NCBI RefSeq assembly: GCF_029784155.1
Contig: NC_073692.1
Location: forward strand, 425,425,324-425,489,323
Direction of reading: 5' to 3'
Source: Uranotaenia lowii
Lineage: Eukaryota > Arthropoda > Insecta > Diptera > Culicidae
DNA: 64,000 bases
Each line of letters starts with the position of its first letter. Within the stretch, counting starts at the first letter, position 1. Of the stretch, positions 11,590 to 24,973 are shown in pieces. A program made the position numbers and the translations under genes. Below the pieces are notes generated by a model. The model was not told the DNA's origin, searched no databases, and saw only the letters and a program-made list of their open reading frames with translations.

Positions 11590-12782
11590 GACACATTCCA
11601 CGCGCTTGTACCGCTCAAAAGTGATTATTATCCGTTCGCGTATCAAAAAATCTCAAAATTGTCTATAATTTTAATAATGCAAATCACACTAAACCAACGG
11701 AAAAAAGAGAAAAAAAATTTTTTAAACATGTTTAACATGATTTTGAAAATCATTTTTTTTGTCGGAAAAAGTGGTTATTTTGACAACTTTTACAAAATCA
11801 TTTATTTAAATACATGGATGAATTTTTTTGGAAATTTTTTAGTATGTTTTGAAGCTGAAAAACACGGCTTCATTTTGTAGAAAGAAGAATTTGTTTATAT
11901 CCAATGTAGTTGGTTTGAAAAGCGAACAAAAACAGTCGCAAATGAATGAATTCACGTCACAAAAAAGGGAACTTTTTAATTTTACGAGAAAACTATGACA
12001 TTTTTTAAATAAAAAAATGATATTTTCTTTGAAAATGATAATACCATCCTAAAACTCTAAAATTTATAGAAATCGGTTGGAATCTAGATGAGTTAAAACA
12101 GCGCGAATGAGTGAATTCACGTCACAAAATTTGATTTTTTGTTAAATTTTATATGAAAAATATGCTCATAATTTGGATATTTTTTAATAAGTTCATTATT
12201 TTCAAATAAAAATACAAAAAAATATAAAAAAAAATTGTTTTGGTGAATCTTTAAATGAAGACATTAGTAATTTTAACTTATGATCCCTCAATATGTTGTT
12301 GTTCAAGTGCCAATCGAAATAAGGAAAAAGTTAGGTGCAGATACTGAAAACTTATTATTGTAAAAGTCGGAACAACAGAATATCGTTTTTGAAAGTGTAC
12401 ATGAAATTTGAAGGCTCCAAAGAATGGTTCAGTATAACCACAGGTATAACTTTATATTCGTCTCGTGAATTCAGTCAACTACCCTGTTCTGTTTGAACTG
12501 AGTGAATTCACGTCACAACCTTAAATAAGCATAACTTCGTTCGTTGTTGTTCAAACGAGAAGCTGCGTACATCAAACTTTGGGTAATTGTTTTTTTTACA
12601 ACTCATTCGAAGACACCGATATTCTATTTCCACAGATCGAACAGGAAATCGAAGTTGTATGTACTAAAGTCCAAAATGGTTAATTCTAGCGTGAATGACG
12701 TCACAAAACCAAAAGTAATCAATCACAACAAAAACCACTTAAATTTTACAATGAGCAAATTATATTCACGGTGGAATGTGTC
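11590..12782. repeat. 1.2 kb unit bounded by inverted 12-mers with repeated CRE-like words
   Basis: GACACATTCCAC at 11590-11601 is exactly mirrored by GTGGAATGTGTC at 12771-12782. Inside, TGAATTCACGTCACAA occurs at 11947, 12112 and 12503, and a variant, TGAATGACGTCACAA, at 12692. The last contains the palindromic CRE octamer TGACGTCA. Sequence around the first two copies is also alignable, which suggests degenerate subrepeats of about 165 bp. This could be a non-autonomous DNA transposon with internal subrepeats or a duplicated regulatory cluster. No coding capacity is visible. Confidence 0.5.
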
Positions 12783-15700
12783 ATAGTATACTTTGTAGAT
12801 GACGCACGTGTTTTTATAGAAGAAAACTTCTTCGTTGGGCGCTATCTCAAAAACCACCTGAAAGAACAACAACAAAATTTGCACATGTGAATGAACATAA
12901 CATTACCAGGAAGCTTCGCTGAAAATTTCATTAATTTCCATTCATGCATTCTAAAGTTTTCACAAAACAAATTGTTACATTTGTGCTGTAGGCGTAGGCG
13001 AAGCAATAAAGCTTAGAAATAGTCTGTTGACCTTTTATGTGTTTTTTTTTTGTTTATTTTTATACAAAGATCAAGGGCCATTTAATAAACGATCAAGTTA
13101 TCTTTTACCTTGATTAAATCAGACATATTTTTGTTTCTCATCCATCCCTAGGATCTCATATTTCCCCTTATTTTTGGAGTGAACAAAATTTGAACAATTT
13201 TTCTTCAAAACAGTTTTTGGAAAGAATGACAAACCTTAAGCATATCACACTTTGTATCACACTTATCCGCATGACCAGATAATTTTATATTAGGAAAATA
13301 TAGATACACGGAAAGACCTAAGATGTTTACTGAAACATAAGATTTTGGTAAGTAAGCTTTTCCAACAATTCGAATAATTTATAAATTATCCCCAAAATTA
13401 TTTGGAAATTAATTGATTTATGAATCAATTTCTGAATATATTATCAATATTTATTCTCGACCAATTCGGCTTATTCGGAAAAATATTTACTTAGCTCAAC
13501 GATTTGGTGAGCCAAATATTCAGCTTAACGGTTTTTGGTAATATTTAGCAACGAATATTCTGCCGGCCGACTATTCGGTACATATCTTATGCTAATCATG
13601 AATATCAAATTTCAACTCAAGTATTTTTTTGTTTTCAAACCCTCATCCTTTAAAAAAAAATAAAAAATTTCAACTTTAGATTTTAAACCAAATTTGGAAA
13701 TGAAAATCTTTATTTTTTATCAAAGTTTATTTTTATCGGAATGCCTACACGGCATCTATTGTACATCTATTGTTAAAATAAATTATGTAAAATATATTTT
13801 TGAAAATTTTCTCAACTAAAAATAAAGATTTCAAAATTGAGTTTTTTTTTAACAGTGCTAAGCACAATTCTGTATTTTTTAATACTTCAAACTTTTTGAA
13901 AACCCCTAAATATTCAATTAGCAATCAAATATGTAATCCAAAAACAAATTAAAAACATGTCCTCTACACATTTAAAAAATTAAAAATCTGAAAACAATTT
14001 TTTTCCTAGAGGTGAATCAAGTTATTTCCACCAACGGTTTTTTTTCTACTTCTTGCGTAATTAATGCAGTAGATAATGAATGGTTTTTAAACCAATAACG
14101 AATGAATAGTTACAATCCCCAATATTCTCTTCAAATATTACCTTTTAACACTTGCACCTCGCTTATTCTAAACGCCTTGACCAGAATCTGGGCCCCCGAA
14201 AAGAAGCAGGTATCAGACGCAAAAATCTCAACGGTTCTTTTAAGAATCTGACTCTTGAATGATTGTTTAATATTTCTTTAAGAATGAACGCTGTCAGAAT
14301 ATTTTGGAATGTGGAATGTGCGTTATAAATTCAATATTTACCAACAGTGGTTAACGTTTTCAAACCCTTATTTGAGCCTTAATTAATAAAAGTTGCATGG
14401 AGTTTAAGTTATTTTTTCCGTTTAGTTTCCTCAACCCAAGTATTTTATCAAAAAGCTAACTTTACAACATAAAAAATGTTCAAATAAGTTTAATTTGAAT
14501 CTGAATTTTCAAAATAGTAAATAACCATTTGTTTAAAAATATCGAATTCCAAAAAAATGTTTTCTATCCCGTCTAAAGCACACTAAGAAATCATTTAAGT
14601 ATGCTCAAATAAAAATCTTATGTGGCAACACTGCCCCTGGTTCTTCGAGGGCGAAGGTGTTCCCGTAGTTTGCTCCAGTTCCGGAAGTGCAGAGTGCAAA
14701 ATTACGCCATACCGCATGCAGCGAAACGGAAAGTTGATTCCGTGGGTTGTAGAAGATAGGATATTGCAGCGCAAAAAAAAAAGGCGCTAGCGGAAACTGC
14801 ATTCCAGTTTAGTTATCGCACATCTTCCCGAGAGGAGGACTTGGTTCCAACTCCTTCTCCTCTATGGGACTGTTTGTTGTTTTATGATAAAAGTTTAATG
14901 TTTTTGGGCAAATGTGAGTGTTGCGAGTGGCCAAGTTTTAAAACGTTGCAAGTTTTATCGGATTGCAGTGTGGCAAAATATGTGAGCGTATGTCGTTTGA
15001 AGGGTTGTCCCCAAACGTCATCCTCTGGGTTGAATCGTTTTGAGATTGAAGTTATCCTTTTCGATAACAGCACACAGCTGCTCGGCGGACTTTGTCGTTA
15101 GCGAAATTGGCTAAATTTTTCAAATAACAATTCTCGGTGCCTTTCTTGTGTGCCTGCAAATTGCTCCATTTGAAAGATGAAAACAAAAATTGCACTTTTC
15201 TGTCAACTTGAATCTGGAGGAAAATCCTTTGACGTAGTCAGCGATATGGAAGAAGAAAAGGATCATTAATGCAATTATAACGCTCAAAATGTAACGAGCT
15301 GTTGACGGGTGAACAGCTGAACGTGACCTTTTTTAAGTGGCGGAAAAAGAAATTTTCGTACGGATTTTTTTTTTTAAATTTAACATATAGTTTAGTTCTG
15401 TGAGTTTTGTACTGAGAATTTCATAACTAAATATGTATCTGGTTGTTACAACTGGAATCAACAAGTTAAGATAAAAATCTTCCATTTGACAGTTGATTGA
15501 ACATTCAACCACAAAAGTGCCTGAATGTCGGATTTAATCTTTGGCTTCGAACAATACAAAAAGTGACACCAGCTCGTAGCGTTTCCCGGAGCAATGCGTA
15601 TTGCTTCTTAAAATGTGATTCTTTTCGAAAAATATCCTAAAAACCATAGCAAAACAAGCAATCCTGTCCGTCAAGTTTGGGTAGAAGTGGGCAAAAAAAA

Positions 15701-17104
15701 AAAACAAAACAACTCACTGCCACGAGGCAGCTGCGAGTAAAAACAGTTCTATTCACCAGGCGCCAAATGGACGCCAAATTCGCCAATTCAAAGTTGAACG
15801 CCATTTTCCTGGATAGAGAACCGAAAAAAAAACATCACTCCCGGTGACATGTTTGTGCTATTCTGTGCAAATTTGAACCCATCCTGGCGAGCTCAGTGCG
15901 GCTCACTTCTACTGAAGCCATCGGAGCATCCGGAAATGTGTCACTATCAACAACAAAACAACCCCAAAGCAACCGTCCAGGACATAACATATCCTGGAAA
16001 AAAACTTCTCCCCTTCAAAGGCGAAAGGAAACAAAAATCACCATCAAAAGCACAATCTAGAGCCGCGTGGCCTTTAGTGAACTATAGTGGATTCACATAT
16101 TTGTGGGAAAAACAACGACCTTCTGCTGGACTGGAATCCTGGTTTGTGACATGAACCGTTTAGCGATTGGTTTTGGCAGATTTTTTTCCGCGGTTCAATC
16201 GTACTCGAAGGATGGCTCATGCCAGAGAAAACTGGTCGCGTTACATTTGATTTCGATCTGAGCTCATCCGTTATGAGAAAATCAAATTGGAAGCGAGACG
16301 GGCTCCACTGATAACAATGTTGCCCCAACGACACGTTTGTCAGTCGAAAAAATCACTTTTCTATTATTTTTCGGTTCCTTGAACTGTATGTACACAAAAT
16401 AAATAAATTACAGATTTCATGATGATCGAAAACAAGATTTGAAAAACTGTCAGATTAAAATCAGAAAAACGTTATACATTATACAGGAAAATTTCACCTC
16501 AAGAAACCTTACTACGAATCAAAATTTTCACGATAACACTTAAGGTCTGTTAATTCTGGTATTTTCCTTAACAAAAACAAATTTTTATTGTGTAAAAGAA
16601 GAACTTCAGAGAGCTTCTAGAATAGATAACTGAATTTTTTGGCGTTTTCAAGTATTTCAATGCTTCTTAAAGGATTTTTAAGAGATCTTCCTCTAGCACT
16701 AAGGAATTTGACATTAGAGCTTTAGTTCATTATCAAACTACTCAATTTCTTCATAAACATCGCGATAAATGTTGAAAATCTACATATTCAAAAATATTTT
16801 TTTATCAGTCAAAAACTATTTTTTTTTTCAGTTTTAAGTCGTAGAAAGCAATACTTTCTTGCTGTTAAACGGAATTGAGACCCATTTTCGATTATTCGGG
16901 GTTTATTTAGGTGTGCTGGGTGATTTTGGTCTAGAAATAAGTTCTTGGTATCGCGTAAACGCCTCAAAAATCCTAAGATCACTAAACCAAACAACTAAAA
17001 TTGCATCAAAGTTACAAAATGGTGGATGTTTTGGACCGATCATTCGAAAAATGTTATACTTTCCGATGGAGTTTGGTAGACCTTATGGCTATCAGTATTA
17101 TTGG
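12783..17104. other. Spacer with a GC-richer island at about 14600-16350
   Basis: Mostly AT-rich DNA without recognisable genes. The island at roughly 14600-16350 is compositionally different and contains open frames of 60-100 codons on both strands (for example 15849-16154, plus), but none has a domain, and they overlap one another. It may be older single-copy DNA among repeats. A word ACTATTCGGTACAT near 13569 recurs near 55382, probably remnants of one dispersed repeat. Confidence 0.4.
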
Positions 17105-19702
17105 TATGTCATTTTTGTCATGTTTGTCATTTTTGTCATTTTTGTCATTTTTGTCATTTTTGTCATTTTTGTCATTTTTGTCATTTTTGTCATTTTTGTC
17201 ATTTTTGTCATTTTTGTCATTTTTGTCATTTTTGTCATTTTTGTCATTTTTGTCATTTTTTCCATTTTTGTAATTTTTGTAATTTTTGTCATTTTTGTCA
17301 TTTTTGTCATTTTTGTCATTTTTGTCATTTTTGTCATTTTTGTCATTTTTGTCATTTTTGTCATTTTTGTCATTTTTGTCATTTTTGTCATTTTTGTCAT
17401 TTTTGTCATTTTTGTCATTTTTGTCATTTTTGTCATTTTTGTCATTTTTGTCATTTTTGTCATTTTTGTCATTTTTGTCATTTTTGTCATTTTTGTCATT
17501 TTTGTCATTTTTGTCATTTTTGTCATTTTTGTCATTTTTGTCATTTTTGTCATTTTTGTCATTTTTGTCATTTTTGTCATTTTTGTCATTTTTGTCATTT
17601 TTGTCATTTTTGTCATTTTTGTCATTTTTGTCATTTTTGTCATTTTTGTCATTTTTGTCATTTTTGTCATTTTTGTCATTTTTGTCATTTTTGTCATTTT
17701 TGTCATTTTTGTCATTTTTGTCATTTTTGTCATTTTTGTCATTTTTGTCATTTTTGTCATTTTTGTCATTTTTGTCATTTTTGTCATTTTTGTCATTTTT
17801 GTCATTTTTGTCATTTTTGTCATTTTTGTCATTTTTGTCATTTTTGTCATTTTTGTCATTTTTGTCATTTTTGTCATTTTTGTCATTTTTGTCATTTTTG
17901 TCATTTTTGTCATTTTTGTCATTTTTGTCATTTTTGTCATTTTTGTCATTTTTGTCATTTTTGTCATTTTTGTCATTTTTGTCATTTTTGTCATTTTTGT
18001 CATTTTTGTCATTTTTGTCATTTTTGTCATTTTTGTCATTTTTGTCATTTTTGTCATTTTTGTCATTTTTGTCATTTTTGTCATTTTTGTCATTTTTGTC
18101 ATTTTTGTCATTTTTGTCATTTTTGTCATTTTTGTCATTTTTGTCATTTTTGTCATTTTTGTCATTTTTGTCATTTTTGTCATTTTTGTCATTTTTGTCA
18201 TTTTTGTCATTTTTGTCATTTTTGTCATTTTTGTCATTTTTGTCATTTTTGTCATTTTTGTCATTTTTGTCATTTTTGTCATTTTTGTCATTTTTGTCAT
18301 TTTTGTCATTTTTGTCATTTTTGTCATTTTTGTCATTTTTGTCATTTTTGTCATTTTTGTCATTTTTGTCATTTTTGTCATTTTTGTCATTTTTGTCATT
18401 TTTGTCATTTTTGTCATTTTTGTCATTTTTGTCATTTTTGTCATTTTTGTCATTTTTGTCATTTTTGTCATTTTTGTCATTTTTGTCATTTTTGTCATTT
18501 TTGTCATTTTTGTCATTTTTGTCATTTTTGTCATTTTTGTCATTTTTGTCATTTTTGTCATTTTTGTCATTTTTGTCATTTTTGTCATTTTTGTCATTTT
18601 TGTCATTTTTGTCATTTTTGTCATTTTTGTCATTTTTGTCATTTTTGTCATTTTTGTCATTTTTGTCATTTTTGTCATTTTTGTCATTTTTGTCATTTTT
18701 GTCATTTTTGTCATTTTTGTCATTTTTGTCATTTTTGTCATTTTTGTCATTTTTGTCATTTTTGTCATTTTTGTCATTTTTGTCATTTTTGTCATTTTTG
18801 TCATTTTTGTCATTTTTGTCATTTTTGTCATTTTTGTCATTTTTGTCATTTTTGTCATTTTTGTCATTTTTGTCATTTTTGTCATTTTTGTCATTTTTGT
18901 CATTTTTGTCATTTTTGTCATTTTTGTCATTTTTGTCATTTTTGTCATTTTTGTCATTTTTGTCATTTTTGTCATTTTTGTCATTTTTGTCATTTTTGTC
19001 ATTTTTGTCATTTTTGTCATTTTTGTCATTTTTGTCATTTTTGTCATTTTTGTCATTTTTGTCATTTTTGTCATTTTTGTCATTTTTGTCATTTTTGTCA
19101 TTTTTGTCATTTTTGTCATTTTTGTCATTTTTGTCATTTTTGTCATTTTTGTCATTTTTGTCATTTTTGTCATTTTTGTCATTTTTGTCATTTTTGTCAT
19201 TTTTGTCATTTTTGTCATTTTTGTCATTTTTGTCATTTTTGTCATTTTTGTCATTTTTGTCATTTTTGTCATTTTTGTCATTTTTGTCATTTTTGTCATT
19301 TTTGTCATTTTTGTCATTTTTGTCATTTTCGTTTCATTTTTGTCATTTTTGTCATTTTTGTCATTTTTGTCATTTTTGTCTCATTTGTGTCATTTTTGTC
19401 ATTTTTGTCATTTTTGTCATTTTTGTCATTTTTGTCATTTTTGTCATTTTTGTCATTTTTGTCATTTTTGTCATTTTTGTCATTTTTGTCATTTTTGTCA
19501 TTTTTGTCATTTTTGTCATTTTTGTCATTTTTGTCATTTTTGTCATTTTTGTCATTTTTGTCATTTTTGTCATTTTTGTCATTTTTGTCATTTTTGTCAT
19601 TTTTGTCATTTTTGTCATTTTTGTCATTTTTGTCATTTTTGTCATTTTTGTCATTTTTGTCATTTTTGTCATTTTTGTCATTTTTGTCATTTTTGTCATT
19701 TC
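17105..19702 (+). repeat. 9-bp satellite array 1, (TTTTTGTCA)n, about 288 copies
   Basis: Tandem 9-bp units TTTTTGTCA over about 2.6 kb. Edges are degenerate (GTCATGTTTGTCA at the left, TTTCTGCATTTC at the right). Sparse variants lie at 17258 (TCCA for GTCA), 17270 and 17279 (GTAAT), 19328 (CGTTTCA) and 19377 (GTCTCATTTGTG). From about 17290 to 19328 I see no variant at all, roughly 226 identical units. Long open frames over the array (up to 963 codons) only reflect that 9 is a multiple of three and the unit lacks stops in all plus frames. They are not genes. Confidence 0.97.
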
Positions 19703-22570
19703 TGCATTTCTAACATGTTTCATTTCAAAGACGCTGTATTCTTGTTTTAATAAGTTCCTCAAATTTTGTTGTTTTTTAAGTTATGCAAGTCATCTTGATT
19801 TTCGATTGAAATCATATGTAAGGATGCCGATATAAAATTTCGGGTTTTATTTTACAAAATAAATTTGGTTTTTGTGTGATAGTTGTCAGTGACGCTTTTT
19901 ACATTAATTACATTTAAAATTTATCACAAAAGAGAACAAAATGCATTTTTTTTAAATTATTTGCGGAAAAAACCAAGTATTTAAACTAAGCTGATTTAGC
20001 TGATTATTTTTTTTACTAAGAAGTATGTGAAATCCGAGATAAATATTGTCATAAGAATGTTCAGTTTCGAAAAATCCTATAAAATATCCGAATTCTGTGA
20101 AATTTGTGAAAATTTTCAACGTTCTATGAACTGCGACACAGATTATGTGGTGATTTTTTTCAAAATTCTGTGAAATTTCTTTTTTTTTTTGTGTTTTTTG
20201 ACAAGCTTGGTCATGTGTTTGCTTTCCGGTCTTCTCTTGTTGATTTCATCACTTTTTAGATGTTCTGCATCATTGTTATTTTAAATGTAGGATAGTGTTA
20301 TTTTCAACAGGTTTTATGTATTTTCATTGGAATATGTAAGTTTTAATAAAAGACCCAAAATGTTAATGTTTACTTACTAGTGGGTACTTTAAAAAAAACC
20401 CTAGCATAAATTTTTTGATCAGCACCAAAATTAATAAAAATTAACAACTCACACAACATTCCCATCGAAAAACCTGACCATAACGACGTCATCAGTATCA
20501 AACCTCCTAGGGGGGAAAGACCCTTGTTTGCCTATCGGACGCGATCAACAAACAAGCTAACATCAGGTTGTAGCATAGAGAAGAACAAACGATAACACAA
20601 ACAAACGATGGGCCAACGAAATCAGCGGAAACATGACTTGGAACAGCATGCAGCACGCCACCCGATAATCGTCCGTAACGAATTTATCGATCGATCGAAG
20701 GCGGCGGCGGGCGAAGTTGGCTTCCCAATGCAGTTGGTTGCCGCGAAAGCATCGCTAGAATCTCTTCTTCTCCTCCTGCGAAAGGGTGCATAGTGCCTTG
20801 TACCTACCTTCTGTCGTCATCTCGAGAAGGTGCTCTTCTCCCTTAAATGGCACAACGTCGGTCGTGATTTCCATCGCTCTTCTTTGATGCCATAACAGAT
20901 ATTAGTTATGCCTATTATGGTGTGGTTTACCGGGTTAGCAGCAGAAGCCCAGAGCATTTGGCTGGCAATATGTTCGCGGATTCGGAACAAAAGCTCTCTC
21001 GTCTTCCCCGGCTCGCGACTCCCAAAGCCAAAGTCAGATTCCGCCGGCCTTTCGTTGAGCCAAAGAGATGATGACGGTGGCCGCATTTTGTGCAGCTTCC
21101 AGTCGATAAATATTGGCGCTCACGGTTATGTAATCTATATCCCAACACTGCAGAGCACGTGAGTTAAAGTTCCCGATGCTTGACGATGCAGGATTTGCTG
21201 TTGTTGGGTAATTGGTATGCGAACACCGGGAAAATCGTGGGATCGAGCCCGGGACCCGGATGGAAATACATCTCCCGGAATGGGCGATTTGCCGAAAGGA
21301 AAACCAAACCTAAACGGAACACTGAACAGAACCGAGAGATAGAGAGAAACGGCCGGGCATTGCTGATTAACATTTGTGTTCACAGTCAAGTGGCTTGATT
21401 TACGATTATGCAAACCATATTTCGACTTGTTGGACGCATCCGATTCTCGGTTTTGTATCGATTCGATTTGTGATTGATTGGCAAAGTTTGCATATGTGTT
21501 ACCTGCGGAAGCCAGATTTCATGGTTTGCAGCCATTTGAAGTGGTCGGACTGACCTACGCAAACATCTCGATATGTATTTCGGTTTAATCCTCAAATTAG
21601 TAGCTATGGGAACCGTGGTTCTATGAGGCTGGTCCAAGGTTGGTTTTTCGAGGCAATAAATGTATTTTAAATTGCTGAGGCTGACCCTGAAAGCTGTTTA
21701 TGAATTTCTTTTTCCCGAACAATCAAACTTTTCAAAACCAGTATCCTATGCTATGTCCATTGAAAATCTGAAATAATGAAATCTCAGTTACGGTTTGACG
21801 TACAAATAAGGTTCCTACAGCAAAACAATTGATAACTGTTTTCACTGTAAAATTAATCAATTAAAACCATTTCTCTTGTTTTCTAATAAAAATCGGACTC
21901 ACTTCTTCTTACAAAGCTGACCAGAAGAACTGCCACTGGTCAAGCCACGGGAATTCTAATGAGGGTAGGCTCACTTGCGGCCTATTTTGCTTGGTTAAGT
22001 TAGAGCAGAGGTTTCGCAGAACCTAGGGTCGGCTTTTTACAAGGATGCACCAGTTGGTAGTTCGGAAGAAAACACAAAAAATGTTTTGGGTCTGCCTCTC
22101 CTTCAATTTCTTTCCGTTAAGACGTTATAAGGATTTGAGAACAGTTCACAAAAAAACACATACAATAAAATCCGAAAGGAAGTTTTCGCACTTTAGCTAG
22201 AACAAATGATTCCAAAAATAAACAATCAATGAGCATCCAGAGTTGTCTGAATAAGTAAAATTTTTAACCTACCTAGACCAGAGAACAATTCGAGCTCTCG
22301 ACGTTTTGAACCAGAACGAATTCGGAAACAGTTTTTTTTTTATTTACGAATGGTTTTATTAAGGCATTTTACTTATAAAATTTTTATGTGCCGGGAGTAT
22401 TTTTCCTAACTTTGGGTTAGTAAATCGGGGGATACGGAAACAGTTATCTCAATTTATAGAAATTTAAGCCTTTGGCGTTATTTCGTATGACTGTAACCTA
22501 TTGACTTTTTTGCTTAGTAGAAATTTGAAATCCACTTGAATCGACAATCGGAACGTCGGTTCCCAGTGTA
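19703..22570. other. Spacer between satellite array 1 and the TIR element
   Basis: AT-rich to about 20450, then a GC-richer stretch (about 20480-21640) with several overlapping open frames of 60-90 codons on both strands and no recognisable domain. This looks like old single-copy DNA, perhaps noncoding or untranslated sequence. Near 22090 the words GGTCTGCCTCTCCTT resemble the 3' end of the RTE element at 39380, possibly a tiny relic. No gene is called. Confidence 0.4.
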
Positions 22571-23147
22571 TACCCGAGCAGACTTTGATGCCTGAATCGA
22601 TAGCAAACAGTAACCAAAATGAGCTATCAATGCCAAAATGATAGCATAATTAAGTATCGCATTTTCTCGATAACAAAATAAGGTTTCATTGAAGCATCAA
22701 TATGTCGAAATATGATGCCAAATCCAAACCTAAATAAGGCATGAAACCAAAATGAAAGCACTATTTGGTTTAGATTTTTCAAAGATAGCAAAACGAGGCA
22801 TCATTCTGGTTTTATTTATTACGATAGAGTGGAAAAGTGAGATCAAAATGATAGCATTATTTGGTATTCAATTTTTTGTGATCAGATTTATTTAGTTGTT
22901 CAAAATTTAATCCAACTAAACTCAAAAAGCAAATTTGTTCATTATCAAGCCGACAACTAAGCTGCTCTAAGCCAGTGCGCATATTTTGAGTGATGATTTG
23001 TCAGTGATTGCAAAATTAGGCATCTTTAATGTACCTGCTTTGTTAGCAAAATGTGGTATAATTTGGTCAATAGCTAAATGTTGCTCTCGGTTTGCATACA
23101 CGAGTACCCCAGGAATGTCAACTTTTGAATTATAAAAAGCTTAATAT

Positions 23148-24340
23148 TACACGGAGTGAAAAAGTTTTTTAGGAAAAAGCAATTTTCTTTTGTTTAGTGG
23201 CCGAACAAAGAAAAATTACATTGATTCTGGGACAATTAAAAAATCCTTTGCTTCTAATCTGTTTTCCTTTTTTTCAAAAAAAAATTTCACATTTTAAATT
23301 AAAACAAATTTTTTGGATCAAAGTATTTTTTTAATCCTTTGTTTCAAAATTTTTTCTTTAGAATCAAACTCACAATACATTGTATCAAATAAGAGTTTGT
23401 TTCAATAGATTTTTTTTTTTGAATCAAAATCAATTTTGATTTTGGTTCAAGCATCAGGATTTCTCTGATTGTACCTCTTTTAGCTATCCTTTTTCAAAGG
23501 AAAACTGCCCTCAAAACTTGTTCAACCACGTTGGCTGAAGGCCCAAATTTTGACATTGTACCGCAATGATTTGAGCAAAATGATATCAAATGTAACTTTC
23601 AAGACATGATAGCAAATTAGTGAAATGATTTTTCGAGGATAGCAGAACTAGGTATCGTTGAAGTAACGAAGTTTACAGAAACGAATTTTTAGAGCCTTTT
23701 TTTTAACTAACTTTAGGCACAATATTCGAAGTGTTTTTTTGATAAAATAACATTGAGATTTTTATAAAAAAAATCTCGTTATCATAGTCGTTTTTTTTTC
23801 GTTAGTCACCAACATCAATCATATTAAGTGTGTCAATACATATCTTTATGATTGCTTTTTTTTGTTGGTTAGTACTGTAGTTTTGTTCTTTAGTGCTGTC
23901 TTGTAGTTCACAGCAATGAGGTTATAATGTTGTGTGTCAATATAAAACTTCCTAAATCGGAGTAGTATTCTAGAAGCTAAATTTTTCCTCAATCAAAAAT
24001 CAAAAACATTAAACAAATATAAATTACCAGTATTTACCATTTCATGAAAACAACTTGTTCCAATTGGTATATACTTTAATAAATGTTCCATATTCGCTTT
24101 TTTTTTTTGAAAAATTACCAAAGCATTCAACAAAATGAACTAAAATTCAAAAAGTTTTAAATAACCAAAATTAAACAATATAAGCCATTTAGAATTTCTA
24201 AAACTAGCCTCTCCGAAATATTAAATAAGCATTTAATTTTAAGTTCATTTGGCTTCAAAAAAATAAGTCGTTCTATAATTTGTCACCTACACACACCTTT
24301 TTCAATTTGTAAAACGGACTACTTGATTTTTCACAGTGTA
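23148..24340. mobile_element. Putative MITE with TACACNGTGAAAAA-type ends
   Basis: TACACGGAGTGAAAAAG at 23148 is approximately mirrored by TTTTTCACAGTGTA ending at 24340. The interior is AT-rich and noncoding, and it includes the 23525-23690 copy of the TA-element right end, which implies nesting or fragment mixing. The ends are imperfect, so the call is tentative. Confidence 0.4.
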
Positions 24341-24973
24341 GCCCAGGGCGAGTACAGTTTCGGGTGTGTTCTTATACCAATACACGGAATCGTGCATCTT
24401 GTGACAGGCAATCGTAATCGTAGGCATGGTAGGCGAACAATTGGCTGTCAAAAAGCGCTTCGTCTCCACCCCCACCAATGAGAAACTTTTGGCACCATTT
24501 GCCTAATTTTCCTCAATATGCATCCACCCGTAGCTGTAGGCACTCTGGTGTAGCCTACAGGTCAACATAATGTGTCGAAACAAGTAGGAATGGGTTTTGA
24601 CAGTTGATAATCTGTCTCTTTCCAATTGACTTCGACCGATTTCAACCAGGTGTACATACTTACACCAATACTAATGCGTGTTTTGTGCGTTTTGCACACG
24701 AATTTCTAGACAGACCGAAACAGATCACGGGAAAATTTAGACGCGTTTCGTAACGGGCTAGAAAACAAGCTTATCTGGATTCCGAAAATTTGGTAAGTTT
24801 GGTGGTTTAAAATACGATTGAAAATTGATGGCTATGTGGTGAAATTTTTGCAATTTTAAGTTTGACTGTTCGATGTTTGTCCGGGAAGGGTACCGAGATA
24901 GTGGCTTGAAGTGCGGGGATTGTTTTAACTTTGGAATAAAAAGCTGATGCTTGTTTTTTTTGCATATCGTCAG

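Noticed and set aside
15849..16154. 101-codon protein in the GC-richer island
   Set aside because: Overlaps an equally open frame on the other strand and has no domain, splice or start context support.
17105..19702. CRISPR-like or origin-type iteron array
   Set aside because: There are no spacers; units are contiguous 9-mers in an intron-bearing eukaryotic context.
16859..19750. Open frames of 742-963 codons over satellite array 1 on both strands
   Set aside because: They are simple translations of a 9-bp tandem repeat lacking stops in most frames; start and end lie in unrelated flanks and all overlapping frames are equally long.
22060..22110. RTE 3' end fragment (GGTCTGCCTCTCCTT word)
   Set aside because: Similarity is too short to separate from chance without an alignment.
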